Source of the DNA: Rebecca billardiae RCC1528
Taxonomy: Eukaryota > Haptophyta
NCBI GenBank assembly: GCA_965240325.2
Contig: OZ251244.1
Coordinates: 1,054,001-1,118,000 of the forward strand
Reading direction: 5' to 3'
DNA length: 64,000 bases
The notes beneath the pieces were generated by a model. That model was given only the letters and a program-made list of their open reading frames with translations, did not search any database and was not told the origin of the DNA. Of this stretch, positions 52,062-60,425 are shown piece by piece (the first letter of the stretch is position 1; each line of letters starts with the position of its first letter). Position numbers and translations under genes: made by a program.

Positions 52062-52789
52062 CTCGGGCGAGGCCCCTTGCGGGTGCGCGCGTGGCGTGCG
52101 TGCGCAAGGGCTCACGCCCACGGCCAGCGAGCTGGGCGGCAGCAAGGGCGCCGGGCGGCCGTGAGAGCAGCCCCACGCACGTCGGTACGTCGGTACTCGC
52201 GAAAAAAAGGTGCTTCGTGGCCGTCTCATCGAGTTCGTCGCGAACTTGGCGCACGTGGCTGGCCGGCCGGCGGCGCCTTCGCTCATTTTCATCGGGCCGT
52301 GATGGTCTTCCGCCGCCGCCGGATGACCGAGGGGAACTGATGACGAGCTCACGAGCCGCATCGTCTTCGGCCAATTTCATTCCGAGGGCCGCCCAGCCAA
52401 AGAAATAGCCCAGCTAACGAGGCGCGCGCGGCCCGGCAGCCGTCTTGAACATTCTCAACGCGGGCCCGTAAAGAAGGCGAAGCAGCGGCGCGAAACAGCG
52501 GCAAAGCGCGCAGTGCCCAGCGTGATGCCTCGTCTTTCGACCTGGAGATTGCTCCGGGGCGTGCACCCGGCATCCAAAACAGTCCTCGACCAAGGCCCTT
52601 GCCTCGACGGCGGCACAATCTCTGACAAATCTGAAATCGGCGGCCGGATGACTGCACGCACGATCAGATGGATCGTCGGCCAAAACTGGAAAACACGCGA
52701 ACACGCGGTGAGCAACCGCGGCCGCGAGCTGCTGGCCAGAAGTCCTTCCTTTTGCGGCCGTCCTTGACCGCCTACAGTTTACTACAGTT

Positions 52790-52868
52790 TACTATTCTGG
52801 TGAACACAGCTTTAAACAATTTTAATTCGTGAGAAAGCCCTGGGAGACCCAGCTCCGACCCCCTTTCG
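52790..52868 (+). repeat. R2 leader fragment
   Basis: ttctggtgaacacagcttta, the AATTTTAATTCGTGAGAAAG stretch and gacccagctccgaccccctt match the starts of the R2 copies at 17.0 and 53.7 kb. The rest of R2 is absent here. Confidence 0.75.
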
Positions 52869-52960
52869 CAGCTGCGGCCTGCTGCACCTCCGGTCCCGCG
52901 TCCTCCCCCGGCGCGGCCATCACCGTCGTGCGGCATGGATCGCGTCCGCCACAGTCCCGC

Positions 52961-52999
52961 GATTTTCCGAAAAACCGGCGGCCGATTTTTCGGAAAATC
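52961..52999. repeat. Perfect 14-bp hairpin, 11-nt loop
   Basis: GATTTTCCGAAAAA and its exact reverse complement flank CCGGCGGCCGA. Confidence 0.88.
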
Positions 53000-53424
53000 C
53001 TTACCACCAAACCCCCGGCCCGAGTAGCCAACGCCTTCTGCAGCGTCGGGGGCGAGCAGCAGTCGCCCACGGGTCTCGCTCGCTCGGGCTCGCCGAGGGC
53101 TCGCCGAGCGTTTTTTGCGCGCGCTGCCGCTGATGAGGCGGAGTCGGAACGTGCATTTGCGAGTCGTGTTGCATGTGGCCGAAACGCCATTTGTGTTTTC
53201 ATACCTTCTCCTATGGAATTGCGCCATCCAGGGCGGGAGATGCGAATCTGTGTCGCTGGAACGCCCTTGCGCACCGATCTGGTCCGATCTCGGGTAGCCT
53301 AGGAGTCGTGTGAAGTTCAGAGCGCGTCATTGTCGCGCAGTGGGTACAAAATATCGGTTACGTCTTGCTCGTCACGTCCTTGTGCAGCATTATGACCGAC
53401 CCTGAGCCTATGACCGACCCTGAA

Positions 53425-53615
53425 CCCGATTCCAGAGCGTATGTGCGCTGGCGGCTGGCGATACCCTACACCGCCTCCTGATGATCGCTTGTGCGCTCAC
53501 GGGCGTGCGACTTTTCTATGTCCACACCCTAACCTGATTCCACGCTCTTGTGTGCGCTGGCGGCTTGTGTTTACCCTAAACCGCCTCCTCCTAGTGTCGC
53601 GTGTGCGCCTGCAAT
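53425..53615. repeat. Local ~85-bp imperfect direct duplication
   Basis: gattcca...tgtgcgctggcggct, then ataccctacaccgcctcct (first copy) and tttaccctaaaccgcctcct (second copy), lie about 100 bp apart. Confidence 0.65.
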
Positions 53616-53659
53616 AATTCGGGAACGGCTACCCGTCATCGACTTTTCATAGTATAAAG

Positions 53660-54860
53660 TGTGTAAACAATTTTAATTCGTGAGAAAGCCCTGGGAGACC
53701 CAGCTCCGACCCCCTTTAATTCATAATTGGTGTGACGTACTGCTGTCCCAAGTAATACCTGAGTAGGAATACGAAGAATGCGGCCTCAAACGTTTTTGGA
53801 TTAGGCACGCCTCGGGAATCGAGAACGCATGTCGTTACCTTTTTGAGCGCGCGCCATAGGGATGTCGTTGCGATTCCCACCTATTTGTTGACGCTTTTCT
53901 ACGACCATCCGCTCCCCAAGCATAAAGTCGAGGAACCGCGACGCACGAGTGCGTTCGCCGCCGCGCCGCGTGCGCTCGGCACACACGATTGAGTATGACG
54001 GACGAGCGCGCGCTGCTGCAGGAGGCGAACAAGGCCGCGCGCGACACGCAGATAGCGCTCAGCCGGCGTGGCTCGACGACGCTGCCGGCACTCGCGCTCG
54101 CACATGCGCGCGACGAGGATCAGCTGTCCGCGGGCCTCCGCCGAACCCAGCGCCAGAATCCCAGATGCCATCGTCGGCGTCGCGAGGAACTGCGCCAATC
54201 TGGCGGAGATCCAGCGGCACGTGGCGGCGATCAAGCAGCCGCAACCGCATCAGATGACGTGCACGAACGGGCTCATGGAGAAGCTCGTACCACAAGCCTA
54301 CCATACTAGCCACCCGCTCGCCGACTTGCCCGACTACTACTCGCCCTGGCTCGTCCGTCACCCGCGCCGCCCGCGGCTCGCGGCGCCATCGCGGAGGTGC
54401 GTGCCCGCCGGCGCGAGCTGCACAACACAACATGCACACCGACGCGAGCCGTTGTACCACGTCGTGCCCGACGGGCCGTGCTCAGCGACGGCTGCAGGAG
54501 TCTACGCTGGCCGGAAGTCGGTTGTGCCCTGCGGCCTGCCGGCCTGCGCCGCTCGCCCCGCTCCTGCAGTCGCCCCGCGCCTGCAGACCGGTGGGCCATC
54601 CGCGGTGCGTGCCGTTGCCGTGCCGTCGTGCCCGAGCGGCCGTGCGCAGCGACGACTGCATCGACGCGCGCCTCGCCGTGCGCCTCACTGTGGGCCTTGC
54701 AGAACTGCACAGAAGTGCCGCGCTGCCGCGCCTGGCTTAATCGCACGCGCGACGGTGGCGCGCCACCGGATGATACCGTCCGTCAGCGCTGAACTACGGC
54801 CAACTCGTCCCATCGTCGTCGGGTCTGCCGGCCATGGGAAGCTTCTCCGTCGCGTCCTAG
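53660..54860 (+). repeat. Dispersed repeat R2, copy B (degenerate coding element)
   Basis: Full-length partner of copy A. The longest intact piece starts MTDERALLQEANKAARDTQ near 53994. The continuation (EIQRHVAAIKQPQPHQ, MTCTNGLMEKLVPQ, LADLPDYYSPWL) lies in another frame, so the copy is disrupted. The protein is not recognised. The palindrome begins right after this copy. Confidence 0.6.
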
Positions 54861-54873
54861 ACGCGCTGTGTAC

Positions 54874-56450
54874 AAGGTTGTCGTCTGGGAATCCGGACGC
54901 CGCCCACCAAACCGTTCAAACAGCATGGCGCCGCCGCCCGGCGCACGCGCAAGGACGCGCCGAAGGAGGACCTGGGCGTGATATGCCGCGATCTCGCGCG
55001 CGAGGCGGTGCGCGTGAGGACCATGCGCACCCGAAGAGACCTCACAGACGCGCGCGACATGGACAACGACCAGCGCAAGGTGTCTGAGTCGATGGCCGAG
55101 GCCGAGAAGTGCCGGCACGCCGTCAACGGCGACGACAAGTGGATCAAGCAGGCGAACACCACCGTCAAGCACGAGCGAGAGGTCATCCGGGATGGCGGCA
55201 AGCTCCGTACGGCGTATCTCGAAGGCGCCGCCGCACTCATCGCGCGCTGTGCTAAGTGCAGCCGCATGGCTGAGGCTCCCGAGGGGCTGCGCTCGCTTGC
55301 GTCGTCCCACGACGGAGGGCACAACATCGATACGGGCGGGCTCAACACCGCCAACCGCCCGTCGGGGCAGGCCGACGAGACCCATCAGCACGCGGTGTAC
55401 TCATCGGATGCGCTCGGCGCACTCTCAGGCCGTGTTGGGCGCCCACGCGCGCGCGCGTGCTGCCACGAGCACCACGACAAGCCTACACGTGCACTCGGCG
55501 GCCTGCGCGCGAGCCCTGGTGCGCCAAATCCTATAGTCGGATTGCCTCAGGATCGTGCTCGCCGTGGAGTTTTGTAACGAAATCCGGGCTCGCGCGGGCT
55601 CCGGCCGCAATCCATCAACAAAATTCGGAATATTGTCCCTAAATACGTTTTGATTATGATATTTTGGCCAAATCTGGCATTTTCGTGGAATAATTCCGAA
55701 TTTTGTCGATGGATTGCGGCCGGAGCCCGCGCGAGCCCGGATTTCGTTACAAAACTCCACGGCGAGCACGATCCTGAGGCAATCCGACTATAGGATTTGG
55801 CGCACCAGGGCTCGCGCGCAGGCCGCCGAGTGCACGTGTAGGCTTGTCGTGGTGCTCGTGGCAGCACGCGCGCGCGCGTGGGCGCCCAACACGGCCTGAG
55901 AGTGCGCCGAGCGCATCCGATGAGTACACCGCGTGCTTATGGGTCTCGTCGGCCTGCCCCGACGGGCGGTTGGCGGTGTTGAGCCCGCCCGTATCGATGT
56001 TGTGCCCTCCGTCGTGGGACGACGCAAGCGAGCGCAGCCCCTCGGGAGCCTCAGCCATGCGGCTGCACTTAGCACAGCGCGCGATGAGTGCGGCGGCGCC
56101 TTCGAGATACGCCGTACGGAGCTTGCCGCCATCCCGAATGACCTCTCGCTCGTGCTTGACGGTGGTGTTCGCCTGCTTGATCCACTTGTCGTCGCCGTTG
56201 ACGGCGTGCCGGCACTTCTCGGCCTCGGCCATCGACTCAGACACCTTGCGCTGGTCGTTGTCCATGTCGCGCGCGTCTGTGAGGTCTCTCGGGTGTGCAT
56301 GGTCCTCACGCGCACCGCCTCGCGCGCGAGATCGCGGCATATCACGCCCAGGTCCTCCTTCGGCGCGTCCTTGCGCGTGCGCCGGGCGGCGGCGCCATGC
56401 TGTTTGAACGGTTTGGTGGGCGGCGTCCCGGATTCCCAGACGACAACCTT
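54874..56450. repeat. 1.58-kb near-perfect palindrome (two ~760-bp arms, ~60-bp spacer)
   Basis: Left arm 54874-55631, right arm 55693-56450, spacer AT-rich (55632-55692). Only a few differences were seen between the arms: an extra base near 55030 against its partner near 56290, CAGCAC against AAGCAC, and one near the outer ends. Both arms encode the same ORF in opposite directions. Confidence 0.88.
54978..55577 (+). CDS. Hypothetical ORF in left palindrome arm
   Basis: 199 aa, mirrored at 55747-56340 on the minus strand. It reads as soluble and charged, with a helical middle (DMDNDQRKVSESMAEAEKCR, VKHEREVIRDGGKLRTAYL) and the Cys/His pieces ARCAKCSRM and CCHEHHDK. A one-base indel between arms changes the N-terminal reading frame. 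The open frame may continue upstream through ICRDLAREAVRVRTM. Family not recognised; it could be the C-terminal part of the protein whose remnants are in R2. Confidence 0.35.
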   Translation: MICRDLAREAVRVRTMRTRRDLTDARDMDNDQRKVSESMAEAEKCRHAVNGDDKWIKQANTTVKHEREVIRDGGKLRTAYLEGAAALIARCAKCSRMAEAPEGLRSLASSHDGGHNIDTGGLNTANRPSGQADETHQHAVYSSDALGALSGRVGRPRARACCHEHHDKPTRALGGLRASPGAPNPIVGLPQDRARRGVL

Positions 56451-56580
56451 AAGGCGTGATTGACGCCATCCAACACTGCACAAAGACACCGCCACAAAAC
56501 ACAGTATGTTTTAACGTGCACACTTGGTTAAGGCGTGATTGACGCCATCCAACACTGCACAAAGACACCGCCACAAAACA
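56449..56580. repeat. Two 53-bp direct repeats at the palindrome edge
   Basis: Copies at 56449-56501 and 56528-56580 (ttaaggcgtgattgacgcca onward) are identical as far as I can see, 79 bp apart. The first begins at the outer end of the right palindrome arm. Confidence 0.88.
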
Positions 56581-56755
56581 GACCGGCGCAGGCAGGTAAG
56601 GGTAGGGTAGGGCTCCGGCAGGGCGCGGGGCGACGCGAGTGAGCCTCGGTCGCGGCAAGCTTGGTGGCGACCTCTCCTCCGGCGCCAGTCGGGGCGTGGC
56701 GACGCACGCGCAACCGGTTCCTCCTGGCGAGGCGGACCAAGGGCGGCGGCGGACC

Positions 56756-56826
56756 AAAGCCGCGGCTCGGCGTCGACGGGTGAAGCGTTCCGTCTGCACT
56801 CACCCTCGCCGCCGAGCCGCGGCTTT
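56756..56826. repeat. Perfect 17-bp inverted repeat, 37-nt loop
   Basis: AAAGCCGCGGCTCGGCG and its exact reverse complement. Confidence 0.85.
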
Positions 56827-57284
56827 GAAGATACGCAGGCGGGGCGGGGCGACGCCCGCTGGGCTGGCGAGCTTGAGCAGGGCGCGGACCGTGAGGCAGC
56901 GGTGCGGTGGTGCCGGCTGGCGGCAGGGCAGGGCCAGGGACCGGCGCAGAATAACCTGGGCAGCTGCATGGCCCTGCTTGGCCGGCGCTTCGCCTCGGCG
57001 CTTCGCCTCGGCCGAATCCTGCGGCACGCCAACGCCTTGATCGAAGGCGATGGCCAGGATGCTGCGCGTTTGCGAGGCCCTGCTCAGCCGCCAGCCCGCG
57101 GCACCACCGCGCCGCGCGCCTTGTCGTGCCGTGCCCTCATGACTGTGTACCCGGGTGACGAGACGGCCGGTGCCCGGTGGCAGGCAGGTGGCTCACCGCC
57201 CGCGCAGCCCTGCCTGTGTGCAGCCGGCTCGATCGGCGGATCTCGCGTCGGCCACCGGTGTGCTCGCTCGCGCCTCGTCCGGCC

Positions 57285-58646
57285 ATGGGGGCGCTCGTGC
57301 TCGTGCTCGCGCTTGGCGTGGCGTCGAGCGCGCGGCCACCGCATGCTCGCACCGCGGCCCTCGCGCCTCGCATGCGCGTGCCCATCCGCCCGCGCTCGCG
57401 TGCCGTCGGCTTCGACGCGCACCACCGCGCTGGCGCCGCGGCGCTGCGCCGGCTCGCGCCGCCGCCGGCGCGCGCCGCCGGGCTCGCGTGGTCGAGCGCC
57501 GCGCCCGGGCGCATGGTGCCTTCGGACGAGTACGCGCCGCGCACGTTCATCGACCTCTCCCTGCTCGCGATCCTCGTCGGCAACCAGCTCGCCATCGGCC
57601 TGCCCGCGCTCGCGCTCGGCGGCGCGCGCGTCTTCTTCGGCCGCACGGCGTTCGGCGTCGCGGCCACGTGGCTCGGCGGCCTGCTGAGCGCCGTGCCGCT
57701 CATCGCGCTCGGCCGCGCGATCGAGCGCTCCCGCTCGGAGGCCGTGATCGACATCAACTGGGCGACCAGCCTCCTCGCCCTCAAGCTCTTCGGCTACTCG
57801 CAGCAGCCGCTCGTCGCCGCGGCCGTATGCGCAGCTCTCGCTTCGCTCGTCGGCGTCGTGGAGGAGGTGCTGTTCCGCGGGCTGCTGCTCGGCGGCCTGA
57901 AGGCGTGGCTGGTGGGCGGGCTCGGCGCGCCCGCCGCGCTCGGCGCCGCGCTCGGCACCGCGCTCTCCGCCGCGCTCTTCGCCGCTCTGCACTTGAACCC
58001 GCGCCAGGTGCGACCGTCGGCCGAGGCGGCAGTCACTCTTGGTCTGCAGTTCACCACGGGCGCGTGGCTCGGCGTGGTGGCGCAGACGCCGCGGCTGGGC
58101 GGGCTGGGCGGCGCGATCATCGCGCACGCGCTGTACGACTTCTGCACCTTCTACGCCACCCACCTCGCCGTCACCTCCCAGTACGAGTACGCGCGCGTTG
58201 AGGCGCGGCGCGACATGTCCGACTCGATCGCCGCCGCGCGCTGGGCGCAGTCGCACCCGCTGCAGGCGCAGTTCGTGCGCGACGCGGCGTACCTCTTCCA
58301 CTTCTGCGACGCCGACCGGAACCTCGGCGTCGCGCCGCACGAGGTGATCGCCGGGCTGCGCACGTACGGCGTGCGCCTCTCCGCGCCCGATCTGCGCGAG
58401 CGCTGGCGCGCCGCAGCCGTCGGCTCCGCTGGCGGAGCGGACGCGGCCGCCGACGCGGCGGCCGTTGGCCGCGCGGCGCAGCAGCCGCCTCCGGCCGAGC
58501 TCCCGGCGGAGCTCTCGTTCGAGCAGTACCTCGACTTCCTGTGGGAGGTGCGCCTGTCGCTCACGCGCGAGACGAGCACGCTCCGCGACGAGGCCGTGCG
58601 CGGCGTCGAGCAGAAGGGGCTGCTGGGACTAAGGCCGACGCAGTGA
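57285..58646 (+). CDS. CPBP (Rce1/Abi) intramembrane protease with EF-hand-like tail
   Basis: 453 aa. Short signal-like start (MGALVLVLALGVASSARPP), then an Arg/Ala-rich, acid-poor stretch to about 85, suggesting plastid delivery. The CPBP domain (about 88-292) has the glutamate motif EEVLFRG (Glu193, Glu194, Arg198), His236 in FAALHLN and His281/Asp285 in IAHALYDFC, the full active-site set of these glutamic intramembrane endopeptidases. The soluble C-terminal region contains DADRNLGVAPHE (342-353), an EF-hand-like calcium loop with Leu at position 6 instead of Gly, followed by helices (FEQYLDFLWEVR). ATG at 57285 chosen for the signal peptide; the frame is open 36 codons upstream. No intron. 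Confidence 0.8.
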   Translation: MGALVLVLALGVASSARPPHARTAALAPRMRVPIRPRSRAVGFDAHHRAGAAALRRLAPPPARAAGLAWSSAAPGRMVPSDEYAPRTFIDLSLLAILVGNQLAIGLPALALGGARVFFGRTAFGVAATWLGGLLSAVPLIALGRAIERSRSEAVIDINWATSLLALKLFGYSQQPLVAAAVCAALASLVGVVEEVLFRGLLLGGLKAWLVGGLGAPAALGAALGTALSAALFAALHLNPRQVRPSAEAAVTLGLQFTTGAWLGVVAQTPRLGGLGGAIIAHALYDFCTFYATHLAVTSQYEYARVEARRDMSDSIAAARWAQSHPLQAQFVRDAAYLFHFCDADRNLGVAPHEVIAGLRTYGVRLSAPDLRERWRAAAVGSAGGADAAADAAAVGRAAQQPPPAELPAELSFEQYLDFLWEVRLSLTRETSTLRDEAVRGVEQKGLLGLRPTQ

Positions 58647-59308
58647 CGCCATCGCCCATCCGATGAGTGCGAAGCGCGTTTGCCCAACTGACTGTTCATT
58701 CGGTGGGTGTACGTTGTGTTAGTGCGCGTGCGTGCGTGCGTGCGTGCGTGCGTGGCGGGATTCGTCGTGACGGCAAGTGCTGCAGCAGCCTGTGGCTATG
58801 GCCGTGACTTGCGGCCGCTACTGCCGTACCACTGGCTAATAATACGCGGCCTACGCCCTGAGGCCTGACTCGAGTACGACGCCGCGGGCTACGCCTACGG
58901 GGCCCAACGCCCGCCCGCCGGGCGCCAGGCGCTGGCTTCAGTCGGGGACGAGCCTGGGACCGTACGACCTCACGGGACCTGGGCGCCGCCGCAGCGGTCA
59001 TGACTTAATGCCGGGGCGCAGACTGCTGACTGCGCGGGCATTAATAATATGGTATTACTACTTGTTTCAATGACTGTCTTATTGCGCAACCTCACTACCT
59101 CAGTCCTCAGCATCCGGAGTTTCCATATCAGGCTTCCGGCCGGTCCGGACCAGGGGCGGCGGCGCGGTGCTGCAAGACGGCCTGAAAACTGGGCAGAAAG
59201 CCCCAGTCTGACTGAGCACGAATTCATTCCGACGGCCCGTGTCTTGCACTGATCTGACGGCCGGCCGCTGCAGGCGCGCGGTGGGCAGGGAGACGCTCTC
59301 GCCGTACC
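58647..59308. other. Intergenic with (TGCG)n microsatellite
   Basis: A (GTGC)n run lies at about 58725-58752. No gene recognised in the rest. Confidence 0.55.
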
Positions 59309-59614
59309 ATGTCCTTCGACCTCTTCTCTGCCACTCCCGCGACTGACACCTTCGACGAGCTCGACGTCGACGAGTTCTTTGGGATCGAGAAGCAAATACT
59401 CGGTAGCTGCAAGGAGCCGTCGAGCATGACTCCGGACGACTTCACTCAGGAGTGCTGCGGCATGAAGGATCTCATGGGCTTCGTCATCGTCAACGCCCAG
59501 ACCAGGTGCAAAGGCAGCAAAAAGAGAGGCTACTACGTCACGATCAAGTGCCTCGCGGCCGGCTGGCCGGGGCCGATTGCCAAGTGGAAGGTTGACAGCT
59601 GCAAGAAAAAGTAG
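59309..59614 (+). CDS. Small Cys-containing hypothetical protein
   Basis: 101 aa starting MSFDLFSATPATDTFDELDVDEFFGIEKQ. Acidic N-terminal half; basic C-terminal half with four Cys and GYYVTIKCLAAGWPGPIAKW, ending KKK. Its codon and residue use is much more protein-like than nearby chance frames (balanced Phe, Tyr, Ile, Lys; little Ala/Arg bias), which is why I list it. No signal peptide and no known family recognised. It could be a single exon of a larger gene. Confidence 0.5.
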   Translation: MSFDLFSATPATDTFDELDVDEFFGIEKQILGSCKEPSSMTPDDFTQECCGMKDLMGFVIVNAQTRCKGSKKRGYYVTIKCLAAGWPGPIAKWKVDSCKKK

Positions 59615-60425
59615 TTACAGCTGCTGCACCGCGCACGTCCTGCACGGCGAACGACGATGCTGGCATGCATCCGCCGCTCTCAAGGACCACGCGTGCCCTG
59701 GGATCCAGACCTTCATCGCGACATACGTGACCCAAACCACCCAAAGCGCAAAGGCTACCTTGGCCAGCTACCGCGCCATCCGCGGCACACGGCCACCCGG
59801 CAAGCTGGCAGCAGCGCTACTTTTGACGTCGATGATCGGACTACTGGTCATGTCGGTGCTCGGGGGGCATGAGCTCCGGGGCGCATGTGCGTGACCGAGA
59901 CGAGCCACTGCGCTCGGCCGAAGCCTCATGGCCGCACTGCGGCCTGATGTGGCACCGCCTGCTGATCAGCCCGCCGCGGCGCATCATTCAATGCGCGGCG
60001 CGGCCGGGGCCTGATCAGCAGGCGTCAGCGGGGCCCGTGTGGCGTGTGTCTGTCGGCGGCTCCGTGGACGCGTGCACTCGGCTCGTCGGCGAGGGAGTGC
60101 CGCATATATATATATATATGCTGGACGACTACTGGAGCCCCCTCGTCCCCTCTCCCGTCTCCGGCCGGCGTAGTGGACTACCGGTACGACTCAGCTCGAT
60201 ACGGTTCGGAGCAGCGCCGGTTTACAGTGAGCAGTCGCCGAGTCACACTCAGTCGGCCCCTGCTGCGCCGGCGGCCGCGCCGCGCCGCGCCGGCGCCGCG
60301 GCGCCCGCGGGCCCGGTCAGTCCGGCCATGCAGCAACTCATATCAGCAGCCTCGTCATCATGATCAGTCTATAAATCTGACGCGGGCGACGCTTCGGTCG
60401 TCGTATAGCTAGGCTTCGTCGATCA
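59615..60425. other. Intergenic, no gene recognised
   Basis: Includes a short (AT)n run at about 60104-60119 and the 3' flank of the minus-strand TIR-like gene. Confidence 0.5.

Larger units (their letters stand above)
52062..57284. other. Repeat-dominated region between dioxygenase and CPBP genes
   Basis: No intact recognised gene. Contents listed separately: R2 leader fragment, hairpin, local duplication, R2 copy B, large palindrome, 53-bp direct repeats and a second hairpin. The 52.42-52.76 kb stretch has no recognisable content. Confidence 0.55.

Noticed and set aside
56639-57040. 133-aa plus-strand ORF upstream of the CPBP gene
   Set aside because: Arg/Ala-rich and spans a perfect hairpin; no similarity to known proteins and no good start context.
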